Shown: piece after piece, positions 25,950 to 34,631 of the stretch
How the letters are laid out: the number at the start of each line of letters is the position of its first letter
Position numbering within the stretch: the first letter of the stretch is position 1
Source: Sphingomonas vulcanisoli
Lineage (GTDB): Bacteria; Pseudomonadota; Alphaproteobacteria; Sphingomonadales; Sphingomonadaceae
Length of the DNA: 64,000 nucleotides
Reading direction: 5' to 3'
NCBI RefSeq assembly: GCF_011761305.1
Contig: NZ_JAAOZC010000003.1
Location: 62,001-126,000, forward strand
Notes under the pieces: generated by a model
What the model saw: only the letters and a program-made list of their open reading frames with translations
Told to the model about the DNA's origin: nothing
The model's database searches: none
Made by a program: the position numbers and the translations under genes

Positions 25950-27533
25950 TCATGGTGCAGGCTTCGCCGCGGCGCGGGGCTGCTGATCGCCGGGCAGTTG
26001 GTGGATGAAGTCGACCACCGCCCGCATCTTGGGCGCGTCGGACAGCGGCTGGCCGGTATAATCCAGATGTCCCCAGAAGCCGTTACCGATACCTTGATAC
26101 AGCACGAGCGTACCGCCGATCTCCTTTTGCCAGCGGCGCAGAAAGCTCATGTAGAGATCGTAAAGGCGCGGATCGTGGAGCAGATCCGTCATATCCTTGG
26201 TCATCGCCGGATCGAAGGCGTTGAAGCCCGGGCCGCCTTCGTAGGCGATCACCGGCAGGCCGTATTTGGCCGCCATCACCTTATTGTCGTGGGCGTCGCG
26301 CAGCACCTTGTCGATATAGCTGGGCGCTTTGGCAAGCGTCGCATCGATCCGTGCCTTGCCGGTGCCGGGAATATCGTTCGGGACATCTCCCCAATAAGGC
26401 GCGATCGCCAGCGCATCGACATATTTCCAGCTATCCTTGTGCCCCAGCCGCTGATCGCCGCGCTGCGCCCAGAGCTGTGACGCCATCACGCGGACGATGC
26501 GCTTTTCCTGGCCCTTGTAGACATCCCCCCAGATCATCATCAGCGCGCGAACGCGATCGGCATAATAATAATCGTTGGCCTTATCGTCGGTGACGCCCGG
26601 ATAGAGCATCTCGCCCTTGGCCGTGGCATCCTTGCTCTGCGTGAAAGAGTCGTTCCACACCTCGTTCGAAAGCTCGACATAGGCCTTGAGGCCGGGATCG
26701 AGATGATCGCGGACGTAGGTAGCGAAATTGCGGTAATACTCCTCGTCCGCATCCCAGGGCAGGGTGAACCAGGGATCGGAATGGAGCTGATTGGCGAGCT
26801 CCACCATATGTTCGAGCGCGACGCCGTTATCGATCTGGTTGAGCGATTGCGGGGTCGGGCGGATTGCCCAGGTCTGGTGGGGCTGGTTGTTCGTACGCAT
26901 CCAATCCATGAATCGGATGACGCGGAACGGCCGCATGTCGGCGAGATAATCGGATCGGAACATCGCGTCCGCCGCCACGTCGGGATAGCGGCAGGCGAGA
27001 TTGGTAAGCGCAGCGCCATTTTTCTCGGCCGTGAGATTCACCTGCAGCACCTGTTTGTCCAGCTCATGGCCGACGATGGTGAATTTAGTGCCCGACTGCG
27101 ACACCTCGCTGCCTAGGACGCCCTCTACCCGCCAGCCCGGTGAGATTGTGCAGCGGTACGTTCCGCGCACGAACGGCGTGGTGCCGTCGTGAATCTTGAA
27201 CAGCAAGGTGGTGCCGGCGGGTGTGTCGATCGGATGGCCGCCATCGTCGCGGCTGATCTTGGGCAACTCGGCAAGCGGCACATTGTTAACGAAGGGCGCC
27301 CCATGGCTCTTCACCGGATCGGCGAATGCGTCTTCGCTGTTGTAATAGGCTACCAAGCCGAGGTTCATGCCAACGATCGTCGGCGGCACGATGGCAGGAT
27401 CGATCCCGTGCGTCGGGCGGGTCTGCGCCTCGGCATCGGCCCAGCCGAGCCGGTGGCGGACGATCGGCGCCGCCGCCAGCGCCAGCACGATCAGCCCGGT
27501 GGCAACGCTTCCGATCTTCATAGCCCTGCCCAT
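25950..27533 (-). CDS. Secreted TIM-barrel glycosidase-like protein of the exosortase operon
   Basis: A 527-residue protein with an N-terminal signal anchor (VATGLIVLALAAAPIV), an N-terminal beta domain (about 70-170) and a central TIM-barrel region with FRVIRFMDWMRTNN, YVELSNEVWNDSF (glutamate of the NE pair as acid/base candidate) and VIAYEGGPGFN (candidate nucleophile). This pattern is seen in clan A glycoside hydrolases often annotated as cellulose-binding proteins. It likely trims or releases the exported polysaccharide. It heads the operon, with GAGGGG before ATG 27533. It ends in a proline/alanine tail, with no sorting signal. Confidence 0.72.
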   Translation of the reverse strand: MGRAMKIGSVATGLIVLALAAAPIVRHRLGWADAEAQTRPTHGIDPAIVPPTIVGMNLGLVAYYNSEDAFADPVKSHGAPFVNNVPLAELPKISRDDGGHPIDTPAGTTLLFKIHDGTTPFVRGTYRCTISPGWRVEGVLGSEVSQSGTKFTIVGHELDKQVLQVNLTAEKNGAALTNLACRYPDVAADAMFRSDYLADMRPFRVIRFMDWMRTNNQPHQTWAIRPTPQSLNQIDNGVALEHMVELANQLHSDPWFTLPWDADEEYYRNFATYVRDHLDPGLKAYVELSNEVWNDSFTQSKDATAKGEMLYPGVTDDKANDYYYADRVRALMMIWGDVYKGQEKRIVRVMASQLWAQRGDQRLGHKDSWKYVDALAIAPYWGDVPNDIPGTGKARIDATLAKAPSYIDKVLRDAHDNKVMAAKYGLPVIAYEGGPGFNAFDPAMTKDMTDLLHDPRLYDLYMSFLRRWQKEIGGTLVLYQGIGNGFWGHLDYTGQPLSDAPKMRAVVDFIHQLPGDQQPRAAAKPAP

Positions 27534-27678
27534 CGTTTATCCCCTCGGAAGCCCGTCATGCCCGCGATTGGCTTTGCGATGCAATCCGATAAGCAAAAGC
27601 CACATCTCGCCAGCCACGTGTACGGCAGCTAAGCAATGGGATGGCCCTTTAGGAAAGGGCGCGAAGGAAAAAGCGGCA

Positions 27679-28512
27679 ATGGCGGTTCTGGATCTGAAGC
27701 AGGCTGGTGGCTATTATCATTTCGATCGCGCGCAGTGCGTGGCTGAGGGCGAGAAGCGCGCTCAGCAATATCAGAACGCCGCGCCCTTTCCTCACATCCA
27801 GATGGACGATTTCCTCGATCGCGATTTCCTCAAGCGCCTGATCGCCGAATTCCCCGATCGCGATGGCCGCACTTATTTCGATCGCCCGCAGGAGCGGCTG
27901 AAATATCAATTTGATCCCAACACCGTCGATAGCCCGCTGGTCCGCAATTTGCTCGCCGAACTCAATGCCGAGCCGTTCCTTGCCTTCCTGAGTGCGATGA
28001 CCGGGATCGAGGGGCTGATCTCCGATCCTTATTACGACGGCGGCGGCCTGCATGAGACGATGTCCGGCGGTCACCTCAGCATCCACGCCGACTTCAACCG
28101 TCACGGCCAGATGAACGTCGAGCGGCGGCTCAACCTGCTGATCTATCTTAACGACGATTGGGACGAGAGCTTCGGCGGCGAGCTGGAGCTGTGGGACAAG
28201 AAGATGCGGGCCTCGGCGGTGTCGGTCGCGCCCATCCTGGCGCGCGCGGTGGTGTTCAGCACCACGCTGCAGAGCTTCCATGGCCAGCCCAACCCCCTGA
28301 GCTGCCCGCCCGATCGTTCGCGCCGATCGATCGCAACCTATTATTACACCGCCTTCGCCGCGAAGGACGATGCGCCGACGCGGACCACCACCTTCAAGCA
28401 GCGTCCCGGTTCGGAGGACAAGCGCGACTGGTCGGTGAACTATCTCCACTTCGTCGAGGATTGGGTGCCGCCCAAGCTGCAGAAGCTGGCGCGGCGGATC
28501 GTCTATCGTTGA
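27679..28512 (+). CDS. 2OG-Fe(II) oxygenase family protein (second paralogue)
   Basis: A 277-residue oxygenase. The iron ligands are HAD (136-138) and the histidine of SFHGQ (about 201), with arginine 215/216 as 2-oxoglutarate anchor. The core RRLNLLIYLNDDW and FGGELELW matches the paralogue at 11610-12392 almost residue by residue. The longer open frame to 27367 lacks a ribosome-binding site; ATG 27679 follows AAGGA. It diverges from the exosortase operon, so it may modify a secreted or exported substrate (inference). Confidence 0.85.
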   Translation: MAVLDLKQAGGYYHFDRAQCVAEGEKRAQQYQNAAPFPHIQMDDFLDRDFLKRLIAEFPDRDGRTYFDRPQERLKYQFDPNTVDSPLVRNLLAELNAEPFLAFLSAMTGIEGLISDPYYDGGGLHETMSGGHLSIHADFNRHGQMNVERRLNLLIYLNDDWDESFGGELELWDKKMRASAVSVAPILARAVVFSTTLQSFHGQPNPLSCPPDRSRRSIATYYYTAFAAKDDAPTRTTTFKQRPGSEDKRDWSVNYLHFVEDWVPPKLQKLARRIVYR

Positions 28513-28558
28513 AGGCGCACCCCCCGGTCCCCATCTTGTCTCCCGATAGGAGATCATA

Positions 28559-29104
28559 ATGGCGGATGAAGTTGCGACGGTGGCGGGCGGCTGTTTCTGG
28601 TGCGTCGAGGCAGTGTTTCAGGATATCGCCGGCGTGAAGTCGGTCGAGAGCGGCTATATCGGCGGTGAGGTGGTGAACCCAACCTACAAGCAGGTGTGCG
28701 GTGGCAATACCGGCCATGCCGAGGCGCTGCGCATCACCTATGACGCGGACGTGCTGAGCTACGGCGATCTGCTCGATATCTTCTTCCACACCCACGATCC
28801 GACCCAGCTCAACCGCCAGGGCAACGACATCGGCACCCAATATCGCTCGGCGATCTTCCCCAACTCGCCCGAACAGGAGGCCGAGGCCAAGGCCGCCAAG
28901 GCGCGCAACCAGCCGGATTGGGACAAGCCGATCGTCACCACGATCGAGCCCGACGACGTCTGGTATCCGGCCGAAGACTATCACCAGGGCTATTGGAACG
29001 GCGAAGGCCAGCGCAATCCCTATTGTCTCGCGGTGATCCCGCCCAAGCTCGCCAAGCTGCGCAAGAGCTATCAGGCGCGGCTGAAGGATGTCGCGGCGAG
29101 CTGA
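28559..29104 (+). CDS. msrA: Peptide-methionine (S)-S-oxide reductase
   Basis: A 181-residue MsrA with the catalytic GGCFWC (cysteines 12 and 15), GYIGGEVVNPTYKQVCGGNTGHAEA, FFHTHDPTQLNRQGNDIGTQYRS and the C-terminal AEDYHQGYW. It repairs oxidised methionine in proteins using thioredoxin. TAGGAG precedes the ATG. A family C palindrome follows. Confidence 0.97.
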   Translation: MADEVATVAGGCFWCVEAVFQDIAGVKSVESGYIGGEVVNPTYKQVCGGNTGHAEALRITYDADVLSYGDLLDIFFHTHDPTQLNRQGNDIGTQYRSAIFPNSPEQEAEAKAAKARNQPDWDKPIVTTIEPDDVWYPAEDYHQGYWNGEGQRNPYCLAVIPPKLAKLRKSYQARLKDVAAS

Positions 29105-29112
29105 GCTTTATC

Positions 29113-29199
29113 CGTCATGCCGGACTTGTTCCGGCATCCACCCATCCGCAGGTGCTGAGCATGCGGTGGGGTGGACCTCGGAACAAGTCCGGCATGACG
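29113..29199. repeat. Family C palindrome (CGTCATGCCGGACTTGTTCC)
   Basis: An 87-bp element between the convergent msrA and sua5 genes. Its ends are a perfect 21-bp inverted repeat starting CGTCATGCCGGACTTG, and each end can also fold on itself (CCGGA-CTTGT-TCCGG). Sister copies are at 40612-40697 and 42979-43066. Confidence 0.9.
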
Positions 29200-29204
29200 A
29201 AACT

Positions 29205-30143
29205 CTAACTTGGTACCGCGGCCCGCGCCAAACGATCGTTGATCGCAATGCCGAGGCTCGTGTTGGGGATGGGGGCTACTGCAATCCCTTTTCGTCCTGA
29301 TCCATCTGCCTCGTGAAGCGCATCAAACAGGTTCGCCGCCGCTTCGATAAGGTCGCCCGTGGCCGAGAGCGTGCGATCGCCGGCCACCGCACCGAAGCCG
29401 ATCAGCCACTCGTCAGCCCGCACGGTCTTGGCATTTAGGCGCAAGGGCAGAGCAGGGGCATAATGGCTGGCGAGTTGGCCCGGCGCTTCGATCTTGCCGC
29501 TGTCGGTCTCGATGAAGGGCACACCCGCCAGCGCCGCCAGTTCCTCGGCGCCAAGCTTGCCGGGGCGCAATAGCCGTAAGCCCGCCGCATCCACCGCGAC
29601 GATCGTCGATTCCAGCCCCACCGCCGTCCGCCCGCCGTCGATCACCAGCGGGATACGCTCGCCGAGCGATTTCACGACATGCGCGGCGCGCGTCGGGCTG
29701 ATCGATCCGCTGGCGTTGGCGGACGGGGCGGCGAGGGGGCGGCCGGTCACCTTGAGCAAGGCCTGCATCGCCGGATGCGCAGGCACGCGGATCGCAACGG
29801 TGGCAAGGCCCGCGGTTGCAAGGGCGGCGATCGGTGCGCCGGGTTTCAGGGGAGCGACGAGGGTGAGTGGACCGGGCCAGAACGCGCGGGCGAGGCGGAG
29901 CGCGGGCTCGGGAAAATCGGCGAGCTGCTCGGCCGCCGCAAGATCGGAAACGTGGACGATCAGCGGGTTGAAGGACGGGCGGCCCTTGGCGGTATAGATC
30001 GCGGCGACGGCCTGCGCATTGGTGGCATCGGCGGCGAGGCCGTAGACCGTCTCGGTGGGCACCGCGACGGGCTGGCCGGCGCGGATCAGATCGGCGGCGC
30101 GGGCGATCGCTTCATCGGTGAAAGGCAGGACTTCGGTAAGCAT
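29205..30143 (-). CDS. sua5: L-threonylcarbamoyladenylate synthase (Sua5 type)
   Basis: A 312-residue protein with the YrdC domain (PTETVYGLAADATN, KGRPSFNPLIVHV, LAAPSANASGSISPT) and the extra C-terminal Sua5 domain (about 200-312), which the shorter TsaC lacks. It makes the threonylcarbamoyl-AMP used for the t6A modification of tRNA, an essential step for ANN codons. It is flanked by palindromes on both sides. Confidence 0.95.
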   Translation of the reverse strand: MLTEVLPFTDEAIARAADLIRAGQPVAVPTETVYGLAADATNAQAVAAIYTAKGRPSFNPLIVHVSDLAAAEQLADFPEPALRLARAFWPGPLTLVAPLKPGAPIAALATAGLATVAIRVPAHPAMQALLKVTGRPLAAPSANASGSISPTRAAHVVKSLGERIPLVIDGGRTAVGLESTIVAVDAAGLRLLRPGKLGAEELAALAGVPFIETDSGKIEAPGQLASHYAPALPLRLNAKTVRADEWLIGFGAVAGDRTLSATGDLIEAAANLFDALHEADGSGRKGIAVAPIPNTSLGIAINDRLARAAVPS

Positions 30144-30167
30144 TGCGGGCCCGCTATCACAATCTCA

Positions 30168-30256
30168 CCCGTTTGCCCTGAGCCTGTCGAAGGGCTGCTC
30201 TTCCTTTTAAAGGTGGAAAAGAAGGACAATGCTTCGACAAGCTCAGCACGAACGGG
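30168..30256. repeat. Family D palindrome
   Basis: Arms CCCTGAGCCTGTCGAAG and CTTCGACAAGCTCAG match the element at 2033-2116, while the centre differs (CTTTTAAAGG). It lies between the sua5 start and the GntR stop. Confidence 0.85.
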
Positions 30257-30262
30257 GTTGAG

Positions 30263-30610
30263 TTAGGCGTCGGCGCGGTCGATCAATTCTTCCAGCTCAA
30301 GCCCCAGTCGGCGGATGCGCGCGCTGATCTCGGGCCATTCGAGGCTGAGGAATTCGGCGCGCGCACTGGCCTTGAGCCGCGCCGCCGCGCCTGGCGCGAC
30401 GAACATGCCGACGCCGCGGCGCACGGTAACGAGGCCGTCTTCCTGGAAGCTCTGATAGGCCTTGGCTACGGTCAGCGGATTGGCACCGCGCTCAGCCGCA
30501 AAGGCGCGAACCGATGGCAGCGCCGCGCCTTCCCCGATCTGGCCATCGAGGATCATCGCGACGATCTCGTCGCGCAGGCGAAGGTAAACGGGGCGATCGA
30601 GGCTCGGCAT
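30263..30610 (-). CDS. GntR-family regulator, short YtrA-like type
   Basis: A 115-residue protein with one N-terminal GntR winged helix (PVYLRLRDEIVAMILDGQIGEGAALPSVRAFAAERGANPLTVAKAY, about 6-53) and a short helical C-terminus, the layout of YtrA-type repressors that lack an effector domain. ATG 30610 is the only sensible start; the frame continues upstream through a palindrome and TTG codon without a ribosome-binding site. The near-palindromic operator just before the ATG implies autoregulation. No ABC-transporter partner is adjacent. Confidence 0.85.
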   Translation of the reverse strand: MPSLDRPVYLRLRDEIVAMILDGQIGEGAALPSVRAFAAERGANPLTVAKAYQSFQEDGLVTVRRGVGMFVAPGAAARLKASARAEFLSLEWPEISARIRRLGLELEELIDRADA

Positions 30611-30615
30611 GCGTG

Positions 30616-30635
30616 ATGCTGTGCTAACACAGCAT
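30616..30635. promoter_or_regulatory. Palindromic operator of the GntR gene
   Basis: ATGCTGTG-CTAA-CACAGCAT, two perfect 8-bp half-sites around four central bases, ends five bases before the GntR start codon. A GntR protein bound here would block its own expression. The very short leader may mean a leaderless mRNA. Confidence 0.75.
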
Positions 30636-30683
30636 GGCGCGCCTCGCAACTAGGTGAGAGATGCTGACCGATGTGCGGAATGA

Positions 30684-30807
30684 ATCCTCCCCCGCTAGGG
30701 AGAGGTGGCGCCGAAGGCGTCGGAGGGGACGGGCGGCGAAATTTTGAGGACATCGGGTCCTCCTGCTCCGTCAGCTGCGCTGACACCTCCCCCTGGCGGG
30801 CGAGGAT
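30684..30807. repeat. Family A structured palindrome, copy 2
   Basis: Ends ATCCTCCCCC and GGCGAGGAT. Inner hairpins are GCGCC-GAA-GGCGT and GTCAGC-TGC-GCTGAC, different in sequence from the other copies but still paired. Between the GntR gene and the nitroreductase stop. Confidence 0.75.
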
Positions 30808-30813
30808 TTAGGG

Positions 30814-31401
30814 TTAGACCAGGCCGCGCCACACCCCGATCACGTCGCTCGGCTCAGGCCTCGGCCGCTCGTCCTGCGGTCGGCTGGGTATGCCCAAAAA
30901 GATAAAGCCCGCGATGCGGTCGTCCGGCCCGCCACCGAACGCCTGGCACACCATCGGCGAGTAAGACGCCCAGCCGGTCAGCCAGCCGCCGACGAAGCCT
31001 TCGGCGTGCGCCGCGATCAGCAGGTTCATGCAGGCGGCGCCTACCGAAAGCTCCTGCTCCCACACCGGGATCTTGCTCGGCCGGACCGGGCAGGACAGCG
31101 CGACGACCAGGGCCGGGGCCTGGTGCGCGAATTGTTCGATCACCTCGTAGGGCGTTTCGCGGATCGTGCCGGTCTGCTCCTCCAGCGCATTGTGCAGGAG
31201 CTTGGCGAAATCGGCGCGCTTGTCGCCTGGCACCACCACGAAGCGCCACGGCGCCAGCTTGCCATGATCGGGCACGCGGATCGCTGCGGCGAGGATGCGT
31301 TCCATCTGATCGGGCGAGGGGCCGGGCGCGATCATGTCGCGCGGCTTGCCCGATCGGCGGGTGGCAAGCAGCGATTGGGTGGAGGTGCGGTCGTTGAACA
31401 T
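30814..31401 (-). CDS. Nitroreductase family protein
   Basis: A 195-residue FMN-dependent nitroreductase of the YdjA-like type. It has RRSGKPRDMIAPGPS near the start, AIRVPDHGKLAPWRFVVV with the flavin-binding histidine region, and a central SVGAACMNLLIAAHAEGFVGGWLTG. It probably reduces nitro or quinone compounds with NAD(P)H. The long open frame upstream is an artefact across a palindrome and is rejected; ATG 31401 gives the family length. Diverges from the POT transporter gene. Confidence 0.88.
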   Translation of the reverse strand: MFNDRTSTQSLLATRRSGKPRDMIAPGPSPDQMERILAAAIRVPDHGKLAPWRFVVVPGDKRADFAKLLHNALEEQTGTIRETPYEVIEQFAHQAPALVVALSCPVRPSKIPVWEQELSVGAACMNLLIAAHAEGFVGGWLTGWASYSPMVCQAFGGGPDDRIAGFIFLGIPSRPQDERPRPEPSDVIGVWRGLV

Positions 31402-31433
31402 GGAAGGAGCGGTATCAGGCAGGGGCGTCCGGC

Positions 31434-31580
31434 AAAAGCCCCTCTCCTTCAGGGGAGGGGTTGGGGTGGGGGCGAGCGAAGCGAGCCTCAGGCCTCGCCG
31501 CAAAAAGCGGCGGCGGGGGCATCGAGCCCCCGCCATCGCTACCCCACCCCTAACCCCTCCCCTGAAGGGGAGGGGCTTGA
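31434..31580. repeat. Family B palindrome between divergent genes
   Basis: CCCCTCTCCTTCAGGGGAGGGG at the left and CCCCTCCCCTGAAGGGGAGGGG at the right are self-complementary hairpins, with GGGGTGGGGG and CCCCACCCC just inside and an extra GGCGGGGGC hairpin in the middle. It is unusual in that the flanking genes diverge. Confidence 0.85.
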
Positions 31581-31632
31581 AACGAGAGAGAAGCGCCGTA
31601 GGCTCTCCGCTTCTCTTCGAGGCGCCCAGCTT

Positions 31633-33225
31633 TTGTCCGATACCGCGATCGATCCCAATGGCCCCAATCCCCCCGCCACCTTCCTTGGCCACCCGCGCGG
31701 GCTGTTCCTGGTCTTCATGGTCGAGATGTGGGAACGCTTCTCCTATTACGGCATGCGGGGGCTGCTGGTCTTCTATCTGACCAAGCATTTCCTGTTCGCG
31801 GACAAGGCCGCCAGCCTCACCTACGGCGCCTACACATCGATGGTGTTCCTGACGCCAGTGGCGGGCGGCTGGATCGCCGATCGCTGGCTCGGCGGGCGCA
31901 AATCGGTGCTGTTCGGCGCGACGATGATCGCTTGCGGGCACGGCCTGCTGGCGATCGAGGGGGCGATCGGCGGCACAAGCGCGGGGGCGCTCGATCTCTT
32001 CTATTTCGGGCTGGGATCGGTGATCGTCGGCACGGGCTTCGTGAAGGCCAATATCTCCTCGATCGTCGGCACGCTCTACCCGCGCGACGATCGGCGGCGC
32101 GATCCGGCCTATACCATTTTCTATATGGGCGTGAACCTCGGCGGCTTTCTCGGCGCACTGGTCTGCGGCTGGCTGGGGGAGCGGGTCGGCTGGACGTGGG
32201 GGTTCGGCGCGGCGGGGCTGGGCATGGTCGCGGGGCTCATCCTGTTCGCCTCGCAGCGGCACCTGCTGCTCGGGCGATCGGAGCCGCCCAATCCGGGCTG
32301 GCTGCGCGAGCGCCCGGCGGGTCTGCCGCGCGAGGCGTGGATTTATACGGGGGGCGTGGCCAGCGTCGCGCTGGCGTGGCTGCTCGTCCAGAATCAGGCG
32401 CTGGTCGGCACGCTACTGGCGGTCGCTGGGCCGCCGCTGGTCGCTTACATCCTGTGGTTTGCGATCCGCACCTTGCCGCCGGTGGAGCGCGACCGGATCT
32501 TCGCGGCGGTGGCGCTGATCCTCGGATCGATCGTCTTCTGGGCCTTCTTCGAGCAGGCCGGCTCGTCGATCAATCTCTACACCGATCGCAACGTCGATCG
32601 CACTTTGTTCGGCTGGAATGTGCCGGCGAGCATGTTTCAGTCGATCAACAGCTTCTGGATCATCGCGATGGCGCCGGTGCTGGCGGGGATCTGGACGTGG
32701 CTGGGGAGGAAGGGCTGGGAGCCTTCGGCGCCGGCCAAGTTCGGCCTGGGTATGATCCAGCTCGGGCTCGGCTTCCTGGTTCTGGTGTGGGGCGCGCGGG
32801 CCAATCCGGGCGTGCTGACGCCTTCGATCTATATCGTCCTGCTCTACCTGCTGCATTCCACGGGTGAGCTTAGCCTCTCGCCGGTCGGCCTCTCGGCGAT
32901 GACCAAGCTGGCGCTGCCGCAGATGTTCGGCCTGCTGATGGGCACTTGGTTCTTCGCGACGGCCACGGGCGAATATCTCGCGGGGGTGATCGCGGCGCTG
33001 ACCGGGGGCGTGCATAATGACGGCGGCGCGGCGACGATCACCATCTATTCCCGCGTCGGCTGGCTGGCGATCGGGGTCGGCGTGTTGTTCATCATCGTGG
33101 CGCCCTGGTTCAAGCGGCTGATGCATCTCGACACGCTGCGCGAGCCCGCGCATGATCTCGCCGGAAAAGAGGGGGTGGCTCAGCCGGACGCGGCGGGCGC
33201 GCATATCGACAGGGAGCTCAAATGA
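31633..33225 (+). CDS. POT-family proton-dependent peptide transporter
   Basis: A 530-residue major-facilitator protein with roughly 12 to 14 transmembrane segments. The POT signature MWERFSYYGMRGLLVFYL is near residues 30-47, followed by GGWIADRWLGGRKSVLFGA, and YTIFYMGVNLGGFLG later. It imports di- and tripeptides with protons. No ATG lies before the first helix; TTG 31633 with GAGG upstream gives the normal length. It overlaps the following amidohydrolase by four bases (ATGA), so the two share a transcript and probably link peptide uptake with peptide breakdown. Confidence 0.92.
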   Translation: MSDTAIDPNGPNPPATFLGHPRGLFLVFMVEMWERFSYYGMRGLLVFYLTKHFLFADKAASLTYGAYTSMVFLTPVAGGWIADRWLGGRKSVLFGATMIACGHGLLAIEGAIGGTSAGALDLFYFGLGSVIVGTGFVKANISSIVGTLYPRDDRRRDPAYTIFYMGVNLGGFLGALVCGWLGERVGWTWGFGAAGLGMVAGLILFASQRHLLLGRSEPPNPGWLRERPAGLPREAWIYTGGVASVALAWLLVQNQALVGTLLAVAGPPLVAYILWFAIRTLPPVERDRIFAAVALILGSIVFWAFFEQAGSSINLYTDRNVDRTLFGWNVPASMFQSINSFWIIAMAPVLAGIWTWLGRKGWEPSAPAKFGLGMIQLGLGFLVLVWGARANPGVLTPSIYIVLLYLLHSTGELSLSPVGLSAMTKLALPQMFGLLMGTWFFATATGEYLAGVIAALTGGVHNDGGAATITIYSRVGWLAIGVGVLFIIVAPWFKRLMHLDTLREPAHDLAGKEGVAQPDAAGAHIDRELK

Positions 33226-34631
33226 TCCGGTCCTTCACGATCCTTGTGAGCGCGCTGGCGCTCGCCGCCTGCGCCACCGCGCCGGCCGCCAAACCCCAAT
33301 CCAGCGCCAGCAGCGCGCCGCGCGCGCCGTTGCCCTGGACCACCGATCCCTATCCCTCGACCTATCACGCCTATCCGGGCGTGCCGACCTTGGTCACCAA
33401 CGTCACCATCCTCGATGGCGAGGGCGGGCGGATCGAGGGCGGATCGGTGCTGTTCGCGGATGGCAGGATCGTCGCAGTAGGCAAGAGCCTGAGCGCGCCC
33501 ACCGGGGCGACGGTGATCGACGGCACGGGCAAATGGGTGACGCCCGGCGTGATCGATATCCACAGCCATTTGGGCGATTATCCCAGCCCGCAGGTGCAGG
33601 CCAACAGCGACGGCAACGAGGCGACGTCGCCGACCACGCCTGAGGTCTGGGCGGAACATAGCGTCTGGCCGCAGGATCCGGGCTTCAGCCGCGCGCTCGC
33701 CAATGGCGGTGTCACCACGCTGCAGATCCTGCCCGGATCGGCCAACCTTATGGGCGGGCGATCGGTGGTGCTCAAGAACGTCTACGCCCGCACCGCGCAG
33801 GGCATGAAATTCCCCGGCGCGATGTACGGCCTCAAGATGGCGTGCGGCGAGAATCCCAAGCGCGTTTATGGATCGAAGGGGCGGGAACCCTCGACGCGGA
33901 TGGGCAATATCGCGGTCGATCGCATGACCTGGGCCAAGGCTGCCGAATATCGCCGCCGCTGGGACAAATATGAGCGCGACGGCGGCGAATTGCCCGACCG
34001 CGACATCGCGATGGATACGCTGGCGGGCGTGCTCGATGGCAAGATCCTCGTCCAGAACCATTGCTACCGCGCCGACGAGATGCAGAACGTGATCGATATG
34101 TCGAACGAGTTCGGCTACCATGTCTCCGCCTTCCACCACGCGGTCGAGGCCTACAAGATCGCCGATATCCTCAAGCAGAATGGAATCTGCGCCGCCGTCT
34201 GGGCCGATTGGTATGGCTTCAAGATGGAAAGCTACGACGGCATCGCCGAAAATCTCGCTTTGCTCCAAAATGCCGGCACCTGCGCGATGATCCATTCGGA
34301 CGATCAGAACGGCATCCAGCGGCTCAACCAGGAAGTCGCCAAGGCGCGCGCCGCCGGGCGGCGGATGGGGATCGACATTCCCGACGAAATCGCGGTCCAG
34401 TGGATGACGCTCAATCCCGCCAAGGCGCTGCACATCGATGACCGCACGGGCAGTTTGAAGCCCGGCAAGATGGCTGACGTCGTGCTGTGGAACGGATATC
34501 CGTTCAGCGTCTACACGCGGCCGCAGATGGTGTGGGTGGATGGCGCTTTGCTCTACGACAGCAACGATCCGAAGAAGCGGCCGGTGAGCGATTTCGAGCT
34601 TGGCCAGCCCGGCGAAGGAGATGTGAAGTGA
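33222..34631 (+). CDS. Amidohydrolase lipoprotein (imidazolonepropionase-like)
   Basis: A 469-residue lipoprotein (lipobox ALAAC near residue 17) of the amidohydrolase superfamily. The first metal motif HSH is in VIDIHSHLGDYP, with later metal histidines near VSAFHHAVEA, aspartate in IHSDDQ, and the C-terminal AKALHIDDRTGSLKPGKMADVV signature. Family members hydrolyse cyclic amides or peptides. ATGA overlap with the POT gene and GTGA overlap with the next amidohydrolase make a three-gene operon. Confidence 0.9.
   Translation: MIRSFTILVSALALAACATAPAAKPQSSASSAPRAPLPWTTDPYPSTYHAYPGVPTLVTNVTILDGEGGRIEGGSVLFADGRIVAVGKSLSAPTGATVIDGTGKWVTPGVIDIHSHLGDYPSPQVQANSDGNEATSPTTPEVWAEHSVWPQDPGFSRALANGGVTTLQILPGSANLMGGRSVVLKNVYARTAQGMKFPGAMYGLKMACGENPKRVYGSKGREPSTRMGNIAVDRMTWAKAAEYRRRWDKYERDGGELPDRDIAMDTLAGVLDGKILVQNHCYRADEMQNVIDMSNEFGYHVSAFHHAVEAYKIADILKQNGICAAVWADWYGFKMESYDGIAENLALLQNAGTCAMIHSDDQNGIQRLNQEVAKARAAGRRMGIDIPDEIAVQWMTLNPAKALHIDDRTGSLKPGKMADVVLWNGYPFSVYTRPQMVWVDGALLYDSNDPKKRPVSDFELGQPGEGDVK

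Noticed and set aside
31402-32262. A long N-terminal extension of the nitroreductase gene
   Set aside because: It runs through a palindrome and the opposite-strand POT transporter, and the family length is matched by ATG 31401.
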